Assembly: GCA_028291055.1 (NCBI GenBank)
Contig: JAQGIP010000107.1
Coordinates: forward strand, 1 to 33,979
From: Caulobacter sp.
GTDB taxonomy: Bacteria > Pseudomonadota > Alphaproteobacteria > Caulobacterales > Caulobacteraceae
DNA length: 33,979 nucleotides
Direction: 5' to 3'
Part shown: positions 1 through 8,021 of the stretch, in pieces
How the letters are laid out: each line of letters opens with the position of its first letter
How positions within the stretch are numbered: position 1 is the stretch's first letter
The notes under the pieces: generated by a model
Database searches by the model: none
Told to the model about the DNA's origin: nothing
Seen by the model: only the letters and a program-made list of their open reading frames with translations
Made by a program: the position numbers and the translations under genes

Positions 1-127
1 CAGCGCGCCGCCGAGCTGCCTTACTGGCTACACCGCTACAACTGGCATCGGCCACACGGCGGGATAAACTCCGCCACACCCATCAGCCGCCTCGGCCTAA
101 CCGAGGACAACCTGTTGAGGCTCCACA
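1..127 (+). mobile_element. IS481-like insertion sequence, right end
   Basis: The element appears to end at ACA (125-127). Read from the end inwards on the minus strand, 127-101 begins TGTGGAGCCTCAACAGGTTG. From memory this matches the Bordetella IS481 terminal repeat (TGTGAAGATTCAATAGGTTG) at most positions, and IS481 elements have TGT...ACA ends. The next six bases, GCTAGA (128-133), fit the NCTAGN target that IS481 is known to duplicate. The left end and second duplication copy are outside the window, so element length and activity are unknown. Confidence 0.75.
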
Positions 128-132
128 GCTAG
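1..132 (+). CDS. IS481-family transposase, C-terminal end (partial)
   Basis: Only the last 43 residues and the stop are in the window; the 5' part lies before base 1. The frame is open from base 1 and reads through YWLHRYNWHRPHGGINSATP and ends NLLRLHS. The RYNxxRPHGGI segment is the C-terminal hallmark of the DDE integrase-type transposases of the IS481/IS3 group, close to the catalytic Glu. The enzyme would cut and join the ends of its own insertion sequence. The TAG stop (130-132) lies inside the presumed target duplication, not inside the element, and it overlaps the purD stop on the other strand. Whether the missing 5' part is intact cannot be judged here. Confidence 0.85.
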   Translation, partial: QRAAELPYWLHRYNWHRPHGGINSATPISRLGLTEDNLLRLHS

Positions 133-1394
133 AGCGCGCGCCAGCCGATGTCGGAGCGCGAGAAGCCGCCGGGCAGGCTGAGGGTCGCCAAGGCGCCATA
201 GGCCAGGTCACGGGCCTCCGACAGGTCGACGCCCAGGGCGCAGACGTTCAGCACCCGCCCGCCCGAAGCCACCAGCCGCCCTTCGGCGTCGCGAGCGGTG
301 CCCGCGTGGAAGACCACCGCTTCGCCGCCAAAATCACTGTCGGCGCCCTCGATCACGCCGCCGGCCTTGGGCGCGTCAGGGTAGCCCTCGGCAGCCAGCA
401 CCACGGTGATGGCGGCTTCCTCCCGCCAGGCCGGTTCGCTTAGCCGTGTCAACGCGCCCGTCGCCGCCGCCATCAGATAGGGAACGATGTCGCTGGCCAG
501 CCGAAGCATCAGGCTCTGGCATTCCGGGTCGCCGAAGCGGGCGTTGTATTCCACCAGCCGCGGGCCGGTGGGCGTCAGCATCAGGCCGGCGTAGAGGACG
601 CCCACATAGGGGTATCCCTCCTGCGCCATGCCCCGCACGGTGGGCTCGATGATCTCGCGCCAGGCGCGTTCGGCCGGTTCGGCGGTATAGATCGGCGCGG
701 GCGAATAGGTGCCCATGCCGCCGGTGTTCGGCCCCTCGTCGCCGTCGTAGGCGCGCTTGTGGTCCTGGGCGTTTCCAAAGGCCATGGCGGCAGTCCCGTC
801 GCACAGGGCGAACAGCGAGACCTCCTCGCCCTCCATGAACTCTTCGATGATCACCCGCGCGCCGGCCGTTCCGAAACGGCCGCCGAGCATGTCGACCACG
901 GCGGTCTCGGCCTCCGCCAGCGTGGCGGCAATGACCACGCCCTTGCCGGCGGCCAGGCCGTCTGCCTTGATCACATAGGGGCCCGGCAGCGTCTCCAGGA
1001 AGGCGGCGGCGGCGGGCGCGTCCTCGAACACGCCGAAGGCGGCCGTGGGAATGCCATGGCGCGCGCAGAAGGCCTTGGTGAAGGCCTTGGAGGTTTCCAG
1101 CCGCGCGGCCGCCTGGCTGGGCCCGAAACAGGGAATGCCGATCTCCGCCAGCCGGTCGGCCAGGCCCACTTCCAGAGCCGACTCCGGCCCCACCACCACC
1201 AGGTCGGCGGCGATCTCCCGGGCCAGCGCGACCAGCCCGTCCACGTCGGTGGCGGCGATCTTGCGCGTCTCGCACAGGGCCGCGATGCCCGGGTTGCCGG
1301 GCGCGGACACGAGCCGCTTAACCGACGGCGAGCCGCTGATCTTCCAGGCCAGCGCATGCTCGCGCCCGCCCGATCCGACGAGGAGGATGTTCAT
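129..1394 (-). CDS. purD: phosphoribosylamine-glycine ligase (GAR synthetase)
   Basis: PurD joins glycine to 5-phosphoribosylamine with ATP, the second step of de novo purine synthesis, in the cytosol. The 421 residues match the usual length. The N-terminal motif GSGGREHALAW (7-17), the ATP-grasp loop KADGLAAGKGVVIA (about 143-156) and the metal/ATP-binding NARFGDPECQ (about 286-295) are all present. It ends GFSRSDIGWRAL, the normal family end, so it is intact. The gene is the last of an asd-rarD-purD run on the minus strand, 31 bases after rarD. Its TAG stop is part of a CTAG into which an IS481-like element has inserted, so any downstream terminator or distal gene has been separated from it. 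Confidence 0.97.
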   Translation of the reverse strand: MNILLVGSGGREHALAWKISGSPSVKRLVSAPGNPGIAALCETRKIAATDVDGLVALAREIAADLVVVGPESALEVGLADRLAEIGIPCFGPSQAAARLETSKAFTKAFCARHGIPTAAFGVFEDAPAAAAFLETLPGPYVIKADGLAAGKGVVIAATLAEAETAVVDMLGGRFGTAGARVIIEEFMEGEEVSLFALCDGTAAMAFGNAQDHKRAYDGDEGPNTGGMGTYSPAPIYTAEPAERAWREIIEPTVRGMAQEGYPYVGVLYAGLMLTPTGPRLVEYNARFGDPECQSLMLRLASDIVPYLMAAATGALTRLSEPAWREEAAITVVLAAEGYPDAPKAGGVIEGADSDFGGEAVVFHAGTARDAEGRLVASGGRVLNVCALGVDLSEARDLAYGALATLSLPGGFSRSDIGWRAL

Positions 1395-1425
1395 GGCCGC
1401 CGTTTGGCGTGACGGCCCGCGCGGG

Positions 1426-2337
1426 TCAAGCGGGTTTGGCCACCAGCCGCATGCGCCGCCAGGCCCCGTAGCCGAACACCGCCACCCCGGCCCAGATGAA
1501 GCCGAAGCTCAAGATCCGCATCGGTGTCAGCGGCTCGCCCACCGCGACCCCGATGATGAAGCCGATGGTCGGTGCGATGAACTGCAGGAAGCCCACGGCG
1601 GTGAGCGGCAGCCGTCTGGCGGCGAAGGCGAACAGCGCCAGAGGTACGACGGTAGCGGGACCGGCCAGCATCAGCATGGCGGTGGTCGCGGGCGAGGCCA
1701 GCAGGTGGCCCGCGCCCGAATGCTGCATCCAGATCACATAGGCCAAGCCTACGGGCGCGAGATAGGCGCACTCCACGAACAGCCCCGTCTGGGCGTCGGC
1801 CTTCACCTGTTTGCGCAGGATGCCATAGAGGCAGAAGCTGACCGCAAGCCCCAGCGAGATCAGCGGCAGGCGGCCCAACGCCACGGCCTGGACGGCCACA
1901 CCGATCGTGGCCAGCCCGATGGCGATCCTGCCCTCGGTGGACAGCCGCTCGCGGAAGAACAGCGCCCCCACCGCCATGTTGAGCAGGGGGTTGATGTAGT
2001 AGCCCAGCGCCGCTTCGATGATGTGGTTGGAGGCCACGGCCGCGACGTAGATGATCCAGTTGGTCAGGATGGCCAGGGTCGACAGCGCCAGCAGGCCCAT
2101 GGTGCGCGGCTTGCGCGCCACGGCCAGAACCTGGGGCCATTGGCCCGACAGGATGACCAGGCCCAGCGCCCAGGGAAAGGCCCAGAGCAGCCGCTCGCCG
2201 ATCATCTCCCACACTCCCACGCCCATCCCGCTCAGCAGGTGGAAGTAGAGGGGCAGGAACCCCCACACGGTGTAGCAGATGAGGCCGGCGATCAGCCCCG
2301 AACGGCGCTCGCCGTCCGGAGCCGACGGATCGCTCAT
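1426..2337 (-). CDS. rarD: RarD-like EamA-family transporter
   Basis: This is a 303-residue inner-membrane protein of about ten hydrophobic helices, the drug/metabolite transporter (EamA) fold. The start GLICYTVWGFLPLYFHLL and the later ERLLWAFPWALG and LNWIIYVAAV-like segments are typical of the RarD branch, named after a chloramphenicol-sensitivity locus in Pseudomonas. The true substrate is not known for the family. ATG is at 2337, four bases after the asd stop, so the gene is surely cotranscribed and probably coupled with asd. No pathway link with asd or purD is obvious beyond sharing the transcript. The RarD subfamily call is good; a physiological role cannot be read from the sequence. 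Confidence 0.88.
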   Translation of the reverse strand: MSDPSAPDGERRSGLIAGLICYTVWGFLPLYFHLLSGMGVGVWEMIGERLLWAFPWALGLVILSGQWPQVLAVARKPRTMGLLALSTLAILTNWIIYVAAVASNHIIEAALGYYINPLLNMAVGALFFRERLSTEGRIAIGLATIGVAVQAVALGRLPLISLGLAVSFCLYGILRKQVKADAQTGLFVECAYLAPVGLAYVIWMQHSGAGHLLASPATTAMLMLAGPATVVPLALFAFAARRLPLTAVGFLQFIAPTIGFIIGVAVGEPLTPMRILSFGFIWAGVAVFGYGAWRRMRLVAKPA

Positions 2338-2341
2338 GAGG

Positions 2342-3370
2342 TTAGGCCAGCGCCTTCTGCTTCAGCAGGCCCCGCTCGTGCAGCAGTTCGGCGATCTGGA
2401 CGGCGTTCAGCGCCGCGCCCTTGCGCAGGTTGTCGGCCACGACCCACAGGTTGATGCCGTGATCGACGGTCTTATCGTTGCGGATACGGCTGACATAGAC
2501 CGGGAACTCGCCCTGGGCTTCCTTGGGCGTGATGTAGCCGGTCTCGTCGCGGCGATCGACGACCACGATGCCGGGCGCTTCACGCAGGATGTCGCGCGCC
2601 TCGTCCTCGTCCATGGCGCCGGTGAACTCGATGTTCACGGCCTCGGAGTGGCCCACCATCACCGGCACCCGCACGCAGGTGACCGTCAGCTTGATCGACG
2701 GATCGATGATCTTGTGGGTCTCGTTCCACATCTTGGCTTCTTCGTCGGTATAGCCGTCGTCGCCATACTCACCGATGAAGGGGATCACGTTGAAGGCGAT
2801 CTGCTTGGGGAACTTCTTGGGCTCCTTGGGGCCGAGCACGAAGATGCCCTTGGTCTGGTCCCACAGCTCGTCCATGCCTTCCTTGCCCGCGCCCGACACC
2901 GACTGGTAGGTCGAGACCACCACGCGCTTGATCGGCACCGCGTCGTGCAGCGGCTTCAGCGCCACGACCAGCTGGGCGGTGGAGCAGTTGGGGTTGGCGA
3001 TGATGTTCTTGGGAATGGAATTGACCGCGTCCGGGTTCACCTCCGGCACCACCAGCGGCACCTGGGGGTCCATGCGCCAGGCCGAGGAGTTGTCGATGAC
3101 GATGGGGCCCGCGCGGCCGATCTTCTCCGACCAGGCCTTCGAAATAGTCCCGCCGGCGCTCATCAGCACCAGATCGACCTTGGAGAAGTCGAACTGCTCG
3201 ATGTCCTCGCAGGCGACGGTCCCGGACTTCCAGCCCACCTCCACGCCGATGGATTTGCGCGAGGCGATGGCGTGCATCTTGTCCACGGGGAAGTCGACTT
3301 CCTCCAGGATGTTCAGCATTTCACGGCCCACGTTGCCCGTGGCGCCGACAACGGCCACCCGGTACCCCAT
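2342..3370 (-). CDS. asd: aspartate-semialdehyde dehydrogenase
   Basis: Asd reduces aspartyl phosphate with NADPH to aspartate semialdehyde, the branch point to lysine/diaminopimelate, threonine and methionine. The 342 residues begin MGYRVAVVGATGNVGREML, the NADP-binding Rossmann start. The catalytic Cys is in NPNCSTAQ (C129), and R234 and H241 in RVPVMVGHSEA fit the active-site Arg and His. I chose ATG 3370 because an AAGGAG Shine-Dalgarno stands seven bases before it; the in-frame TTG at 3385 would put that site inside the gene. It is the first gene of the asd-rarD-purD run. It faces a divergent MarR regulator about 300 bases away. Confidence 0.97.
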   Translation of the reverse strand: MGYRVAVVGATGNVGREMLNILEEVDFPVDKMHAIASRKSIGVEVGWKSGTVACEDIEQFDFSKVDLVLMSAGGTISKAWSEKIGRAGPIVIDNSSAWRMDPQVPLVVPEVNPDAVNSIPKNIIANPNCSTAQLVVALKPLHDAVPIKRVVVSTYQSVSGAGKEGMDELWDQTKGIFVLGPKEPKKFPKQIAFNVIPFIGEYGDDGYTDEEAKMWNETHKIIDPSIKLTVTCVRVPVMVGHSEAVNIEFTGAMDEDEARDILREAPGIVVVDRRDETGYITPKEAQGEFPVYVSRIRNDKTVDHGINLWVVADNLRKGAALNAVQIAELLHERGLLKQKALA

Positions 3371-3462
3371 CGCGATCTCCTTCAAATTGAAGCGGTTCCG
3401 TTACGCTCCGGGACGCGGAGGCGCAAGGCGAGGAAAGCTGGCGCCACTTATAGAGCCCCCTC

Positions 3463-3468
3463 ATTATA
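3463..3468 (-). promoter_or_regulatory. possible -10 box of the asd operon
   Basis: On the minus strand this reads TATAAT, about 95 bases before the asd start. A second TATA-like hexamer (TATAAG) follows nearby. No convincing -35 hexamer is seen at 16-18 bases, so the call rests on the -10 match alone. The rest of the 3371-3674 gap between asd and the MarR gene shows no other clear element. Confidence 0.3.
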
Positions 3469-3674
3469 GGGATCGACGCCAACCACGACCGCTCAGGTAG
3501 TCGCGCCGCGCCCGCGATCAAGGCGGGCCGGCGACGCCCGCTCTTCAACAGGGCGGCGATCAGGGCTTTGGCGAACGCGATTATGCCCATTCGCACCCAT
3601 CTCTTGCCGCCCGCCGTGCTGTCGGCCACAACAGCTCCACGCCGCCCGTCCGGCGCCCGCAACGAGACCGCCGC

Positions 3675-4202
3675 GTGCCCTTTGCCGAGAACTCTCCCGA
3701 CCCCGAGGGCGAATTCCCCCTGGCGACGCCGGAATACCTCTTCTACCTGCTGTTCCAGATCGACCGGCAGCGTGACATGGCCTTCGAGCCCCTGTTGCAG
3801 CGCCACGGCCTGGCCCTCCACGACTGGCGCACCCTGTCGATCATCCGCCGGCTGGAAGGCTGCACCATGAAGACCCTGGCCATCTACAGCACCATCGACC
3901 GCACCACCCTGACGCGGACGGTGGACCAGCTGGTGACGGCGGGCCTGGTGGCGCGCATCACCCCGCCCAGCGACCGCCGCAAGGTCAGCCTGTCGCTGAC
4001 CGACGCCGGCGAAAGCGTGCACGCCAAGGCCGTGGCCGAGCTGATCGCCTTCAACCGATCGATCCTGAAGGCCCTGTCGCCGGCGCGGCAACGCGAGGTC
4101 ACCCGCGCGCTCAAGGTCATCCTGGGCGCCGTGGTTCCCGATCCCGTGCTGGCCCAGGACCTGCTGACCTATGGCCGCGCCGACATCGCCGGGCGGCTCT
4201 AG
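3675..4202 (+). CDS. MarR-family transcriptional regulator (copy 1)
   Basis: This is a 175-residue winged-helix protein of the MarR family; such proteins bind DNA as dimers and usually repress until a small ligand binds. The core IIRRLEGCTMKTLAIYS, then STIDRTTLTRTVDQLV (recognition helix) and the wing PPSDRRKVSLSLTDAG, with its conserved DRR, is at about residues 54-115. The start is GTG at 3675. The N-terminal PDPEGEF at residues 8-14 is shared, at the same positions, with the convergent gene next door, so the two are paralogs. The genes end six bases apart. The target is unknown; divergent asd is a neighbour but not an obvious client. Confidence 0.9.
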   Translation: MPFAENSPDPEGEFPLATPEYLFYLLFQIDRQRDMAFEPLLQRHGLALHDWRTLSIIRRLEGCTMKTLAIYSTIDRTTLTRTVDQLVTAGLVARITPPSDRRKVSLSLTDAGESVHAKAVAELIAFNRSILKALSPARQREVTRALKVILGAVVPDPVLAQDLLTYGRADIAGRL

Positions 4203-4208
4203 ACGCCC

Positions 4209-4730
4209 TTAAACCTCTCGCGCGAAGATGCGCAGTTCCATGATGTCGCGCGCCAGCGCAGGGTCATTCACGGTATTGACCAGCATTTTTTCCAGCAGCC
4301 GGCAGACGGCCCGCTGGTCGGCTTCCTCTATGCCGGCGAGCAGGTGTTGGGCGGTGCCCACCTGGACCGCCTGGGCGCTGTGGTAGGCTTCCACCCCGGC
4401 CGGGGTGACCGTCAGGCAGACCTGGCGGCGGTCGGTGGGCGAGCCGGAGCGCTCGATCAAGCCCTCCTCCACCAGCCGGTCGACGGCGCGGGTCAGGGTG
4501 GTGCGATCGATGCCGGTGATGCGGGCCAGTTCGCTCATGGTGCAGCCGTCCAGCCGCCACACCCCGTACAGCACCCGCCATTTGGAGCCGTTGAGGCCGA
4601 TCACATCCAGAGCCTCATCCAGCAGGGTCAGGCGGCGCTGGAAGATCTGGAACAGCAGGTGGACAAGGTAGCGGGCGGGCGGGAGCATGAATTCCCCCTC
4701 GGGGTCGGGATGCAGTTGCCCAAGCGCCAT
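4209..4730 (-). CDS. MarR-family transcriptional regulator (copy 2)
   Basis: A 173-residue MarR winged-helix regulator, paralog of the preceding convergent gene. It carries PDPEGEF at residues 8-14, then YLVHLLFQIFQRR, GCTMSELARITGIDRTTLTR (recognition helix) and the wing SPTDRRQVCLTVT. ATG 4730 was chosen because a purine-rich AAGGGGG stands just upstream and because the N terminus then lines up residue for residue with copy 1; an open frame continues further upstream but looks non-coding. Its upstream region (4791-4849) holds repeats of a TGCATTTGCAC-like motif, so autoregulation and control of the divergent signalling gene at 4916 are plausible inferences. Confidence 0.9.
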   Translation of the reverse strand: MALGQLHPDPEGEFMLPPARYLVHLLFQIFQRRLTLLDEALDVIGLNGSKWRVLYGVWRLDGCTMSELARITGIDRTTLTRAVDRLVEEGLIERSGSPTDRRQVCLTVTPAGVEAYHSAQAVQVGTAQHLLAGIEEADQRAVCRLLEKMLVNTVNDPALARDIMELRIFAREV

Positions 4731-4790
4731 GTGATCCGCCCCCTTACGCTGTACAGGCATGGACCGTGCCGTATTTCGCGGAACCGCACA

Positions 4791-4849
4791 AGATGCATGC
4801 ACACCCTGTGCAAATGCATTAAGCGGAATTGAACAAGGTGCATTTGCAC
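4791..4849. promoter_or_regulatory. cluster of inverted motifs, likely operators
   Basis: GTGCAAATGC (4808-4817) and its exact reverse complement GCATTTGCAC (4840-4849) flank a 22-base AT-richer spacer. A third, slightly broken copy (TGCATGCAC, 4794-4802) forms a palindrome GCACA-CCC-TGTGC (4799-4811) with the first. The cluster lies between the divergent MarR gene (start 4730) and the DHp-receiver gene (start 4916), overlapping the place where both promoters should be. Palindromes of this size are usual for MarR dimers. Binding by the adjacent MarR protein is inferred. Confidence 0.55.
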
Positions 4850-4856
4850 TTTTATC

Positions 4857-4885
4857 TTGACTCCCATGTTCGGTGACCCTAAAGC
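4857..4885 (+). promoter_or_regulatory. possible promoter for the DHp-receiver gene
   Basis: TTGACT (4857-4862) is a good -35 hexamer. About 17 bases later TAAAGC (4880-4885) is a weak -10. It stands directly after the last operator-like repeat. The gene starts at 4916 with a GGAGGA ribosome site at 4905-4910. Confidence 0.35.
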
Positions 4886-4915
4886 CAAGCTCAGTGGGGC
4901 GATCGGAGGAAACCG

Positions 4916-5662
4916 GTGTCAAATCTGCGTTCTCTTTCAATCGCCCACCGTGAGCCGGCCGCCTGGGCCCTCCCCCCCGAACCTGTCCAGGCGGCCGTGC
5001 AAACACTCGAAAACGCGCGGCTGAAAGCCCAGCTCCTGGGCGACCTCAACCATGATCTGCGCACCCCGCTGAACGGCATCATCGGCCTGACCCTGGCGCT
5101 CGGCGCCACGCCGCTGACGCCCACCCAGCGCGACATGCTGGAGCTGATCCGCGTGTCCGGCCAGACCCTGGACCGCCTCCTGGAGGACCTTCTGCTGGCC
5201 GCTCGCGACCGATCCCTGAACGATATCCACGACGTCCCGCGCAGCGCGCGCCCGGACGACGCCGTCCGTCCCGCGTTCCGGCCGCGCATCCTGGTGGTCG
5301 ACGACCAGGCCCTGAACCGCGCGGCCATGGAGATGATGCTGGAGCCCCTGGACGCCGATATCGTCCAGGCGGAGGACGGCGAGCGGGCCGTCAGCCTCTA
5401 TGCCGAGAACGACTTCGACCTGGTGTTGATGGACGTGGAGATGCCGGTGCTGGACGGCCTCGCCGCCGTGCGCGCCATCCGCTACCTGGAACGCGAGGAA
5501 GACCGCGAGCGCACGCCGATCTTCATGGTCACGGCCAAGTCGGGTCCGGACAGCGAACGCGCCAGCCTGGCCGCCGGGGCCAGCCTGCACATCACCAAGC
5601 CGGTGACGCCCCAGCGTCTGTTGGCCGCGGCGCGGATCGCGATTCCGGACGCCCAGGCCTGA
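4916..5662 (+). CDS. DHp (HisKA)-receiver protein lacking a kinase ATPase domain
   Basis: A 248-residue soluble protein. Residues 35-100 are a HisKA dimerization/phosphotransfer domain with H-box LNHDLRTPLNGIIG (His46). A full receiver follows directly (RPRILVVDDQ from 122; acidic pair D129/D130, phosphoacceptor D173 in LMDVEMP, T206, K228 in TKPV). The HATPase catalytic domain (N, G1, G2 boxes) that normally sits between them is absent, with no frameshift or gap visible. It therefore cannot phosphorylate itself and may relay phosphate between His46 and D173 or accept it from another kinase. GTG 4916 has a GGAGGA site five bases before it. The hybrid kinase at 5754 on the same strand is a natural partner (inference). 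Confidence 0.85.
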   Translation: MSNLRSLSIAHREPAAWALPPEPVQAAVQTLENARLKAQLLGDLNHDLRTPLNGIIGLTLALGATPLTPTQRDMLELIRVSGQTLDRLLEDLLLAARDRSLNDIHDVPRSARPDDAVRPAFRPRILVVDDQALNRAAMEMMLEPLDADIVQAEDGERAVSLYAENDFDLVLMDVEMPVLDGLAAVRAIRYLEREEDRERTPIFMVTAKSGPDSERASLAAGASLHITKPVTPQRLLAAARIAIPDAQA

Positions 5663-5677
5663 TCCCCGGATCCGTCA

Positions 5678-5700
5678 GGCGCCGGCGGTAAGCGCCGCTT
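5678..5700 (+). terminator. weak hairpin after the DHp-receiver gene
   Basis: GGCGC (5678-5682) can pair with GCGCC (5692-5696), and alternatively CGGCG (5683-5687) with CGCCG (5693-5697). A short CTTT follows and another TTTT lies ten bases later. The stem is short and the T run poor, so read-through into the hybrid kinase gene is likely. Confidence 0.25.
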
Positions 5701-5710
5701 TAGGGCTTTT

Positions 5711-5736
5711 GGAACCCCTTGTGGGCTAACATCGGT
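5711..5736 (+). promoter_or_regulatory. possible general-stress (EcfG/SigT-type) promoter
   Basis: GGAAC (5711-5715), 17 bases, then CGGT (5733-5736). The alphaproteobacterial general stress sigma factor EcfG uses GGAAC-N16/17-CGTT, so this is one mismatch from consensus. It would start transcription about 12 bases before the hybrid kinase ATG (5754), leaving just room for the GGGGAG ribosome site. A single such match can arise by chance. Confidence 0.3.
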
Positions 5737-5753
5737 GGCCGCCGGGGAGTCCC

Positions 5754-8021
5754 ATGTTCACCGTCCTCACCTGTCTTTACCGGGATCACGACTATAGGTT
5801 GGTGGGACTCGCCGCCGCCGTGTGTCTGATCTCGGCCTGGACCTGCCTCAGCGCCCATCGCCGCGCCCAGGCCGCCTCGGGTGGCTTCCGGCTGGGCCTG
5901 CTGGGCCTCACCGCCGTGGTCGCGGCCGCCGGTGTGTGGTCCACCCACTTCCTGGCCATGCTCGCCTACCAGCCGGCGCTGAACATCCGCTACGACCTGC
6001 TGCTCACCGGCGCCTCGCTGATGGTGGCCATCGGCGGCTTCTTCATCGGCTTCTCCACCGCCTGCCTGCGCCCCACCCTGATCGGCCGCCTGACGGGCGG
6101 CGCCCTGGTCGGCGGCGCCGTTGCGGCCATGCATTTCACCGGCGTGGCGGCCATGCGGCTGCCGGCCACCCTGCTGTGGGACAAGGGCCTGGTCGCCGCC
6201 GCCGTGATCATGGCCAGCGCCATCGCCGCCATCGCCCTGGCCGTGGGCGGGTCCTTGAGCGACCGCCGCCGGCTCATCGCGGCCACGGGCCTGCTGGTGC
6301 TGGCCATCTGCAGCCTGCACTTCACCGCCATGGGCGCGGTGACCCTGCTGCCCAATCCCGGCGCCGATCTCGGGGCCGGGGCCGTCAGCCGCGGGGTTCT
6401 GGCCTCGCAGGTGGCGGTGTTCGTGGTGCTGATCCTGGGCGCCGCCGGCGCGCTGCTGGGCCTCGACCGCTATAGCGCGCGCAACACCCTGGGCAGCCTG
6501 AAGGGCGCGCTCGACGCCGTGCCCAACGCCCTGGCCTTCTTCGACAACCGCGAACGGCTGGTGTTCTGGAACGAGCCCTATGCGCGCGTCCTGCAGATCT
6601 ACGGCGTGCGCCCCGAGCCGGGTCTCGACTTCCGCATGATGCTGACCCAGGCGCGCCATCGCGGCATGCCCAGCGAGGGCGCCCCGTCCGGGCGGGCGGC
6701 GAGGTTCCACGAGCGCGCGGCGCGTGAATTCGCGCTGCCGGACGGCCGCTGGGTCCGCGCCGAACTTGCCCCCACCCGCGACGGCGGCGCGGTGGTGGTG
6801 ATGACCGAGATCACCGACCAGCGGCTGGCCGCGGCCACCTCCGCCTTCGCCCGCGAACAGGCCGAAGCCGCCAACCGCACCAAGAGCGAATTCCTGGCCA
6901 ACATGAGCCATGAGATCCGCACACCCCTGAACGCCGTGCTGGGCATGGCCCAGGTGATGGAGCGCCACCCGCTGGCCGCCGACCAGCAGCAGCGGCTGGG
7001 CGTGATCCGCAGTTCCGGCGAATCCCTGCTGGGGCTGCTCAACTCCATTCTCGACATCTCCAAGATCGAGTCCGGGAAGATGGAGCTGGAGGACCGGCCC
7101 TTCGACCTGGCCCAGGCGCTGGCCACGCCCTGCGACGCCTTCGCGGCCCTGACGGCCCAGAAGGAGATCGCCTTCTCCCTGACGATCGCGCCCGACGCCC
7201 TGGGGACATGGTCGGGCGACGCCGCGCGGCTTTGCCAGGTGGTCTCCAACCTGCTGTCCAATGCGCTGAAGTTCACCACCGAGGGAGAGATCGGGGTCAC
7301 CGTCGCCCGCGCGCCCGACGGCCTGAGCATCGCCGTGCGCGATACCGGCGTCGGCATCGCCGCCGACCAGCTGGAGCGGATTTTCGATCAGTTCGCCCAG
7401 GCCGACAGTTCCACCACCCGCCGCTTCGGCGGCACCGGCCTGGGGCTGTCGATCTGCAAGGAGCTGGTGGAACTGATGAGCGGCCGGATCTGGGCCGAAA
7501 GCCACGAGGGCGAGGGCTCGACCTTCGCCTTCGACATCCCGCTGCGCCAGGCGGACGCGGTGGTCCAGCCGCGCGCCGTTCAGGCGCAAATGCATGAGGC
7601 CGCGCCGCGGGCGCTGCGCATCCTGGCCGCCGAGGACAATCCCACCAACCGCCTGATCCTGGCCGCCCTGCTGGAACCGCTCAGCGTCGAGCTGGTGATG
7701 GCCGAGGATGGACTGGAGGCGGTGGACGCCTTCGCGCGGAGCGCCTTCGACGTGGTGCTGATGGACGCCCAGATGCCGCGCATGAACGGCGTCGAGGCCA
7801 CCCAGGCCATCCGCGCGATGGAGGCCGAGCGCGGCGGGCCGCTGACGCCGATCCTGGCCCTGACCGCCAACGTCATGAGCCATCAAGTCTCGGAATATCT
7901 GGCCGCCGGCATGGACGGCCACGTGGCCAAGCCCATCCAGGCCGAGCGCCTGTTCCAGGCCATCGACGCGGCCCTGTCAGGCTCGGAAGAAGCGCCCGGC
8001 GCGGACCAGGCGGCGGCTTAG
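5754..8021 (+). CDS. MHYT-PAS hybrid sensor histidine kinase
   Basis: A 755-residue inner-membrane hybrid kinase. The N-terminal 240 residues are an MHYT sensor: seven hydrophobic helices with repeated His/Met motifs WSTHF (62-66), MHFTG (126-130) and LHFTAM (189-194), thought in this family to bind a metal and sense a diatomic gas. A PAS-like region (about 250-355) follows, then HisKA with [11 protein letters not shown] (His386), an HATPase domain with LSNALKF, RDTGVGI and [11 protein letters not shown], and a C-terminal receiver ([13 protein letters not shown], phosphoacceptor D671 in LMDAQMP, KPIQ). All key residues are present. GGGGAG precedes ATG 5754. It lies 91 bases after the ATPase-less DHp-receiver gene on the same strand. 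Its stop overlaps the convergent leuB stop by four bases. The output is unknown. Confidence 0.93.
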   Translation: MFTVLTCLYRDHDYRLVGLAAAVCLISAWTCLSAHRRAQAASGGFRLGLLGLTAVVAAAGVWSTHFLAMLAYQPALNIRYDLLLTGASLMVAIGGFFIGFSTACLRPTLIGRLTGGALVGGAVAAMHFTGVAAMRLPATLLWDKGLVAAAVIMASAIAAIALAVGGSLSDRRRLIAATGLLVLAICSLHFTAMGAVTLLPNPGADLGAGAVSRGVLASQVAVFVVLILGAAGALLGLDRYSARNTLGSLKGALDAVPNALAFFDNRERLVFWNEPYARVLQIYGVRPEPGLDFRMMLTQARHRGMPSEGAPSGRAARFHERAAREFALPDGRWVRAELAPTRDGGAVVVMTEITDQRLAAATSAFAREQAEAANRTKSEFLANMSHEIRTPLNAVLGMAQVMERHPLAADQQQRLGVIRSSGESLLGLLNSILDISKIESGKMELEDRPFDLAQALATPCDAFAALTAQKEIAFSLTIAPDALGTWSGDAARLCQVVSNLLSNALKFTTEGEIGVTVARAPDGLSIAVRDTGVGIAADQLERIFDQFAQADSSTTRRFGGTGLGLSICKELVELMSGRIWAESHEGEGSTFAFDIPLRQADAVVQPRAVQAQMHEAAPRALRILAAEDNPTNRLILAALLEPLSVELVMAEDGLEAVDAFARSAFDVVLMDAQMPRMNGVEATQAIRAMEAERGGPLTPILALTANVMSHQVSEYLAAGMDGHVAKPIQAERLFQAIDAALSGSEEAPGADQAAA

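Noticed and set aside
4731..5006. N-terminal extension of MarR copy 2 by 92 residues
   Set aside because: The extension runs through the operator-like repeats and into the divergent gene; the ATG at 4730 lines up with copy 1.
5700..7922. Very long minus-strand open frame (about 740 residues) opposite the MHYT hybrid kinase
   Set aside because: It is antisense to a gene with complete domains and codes only low-complexity Gly/Ala/Gln/His/Arg residues, as expected from GC-rich shadow frames.
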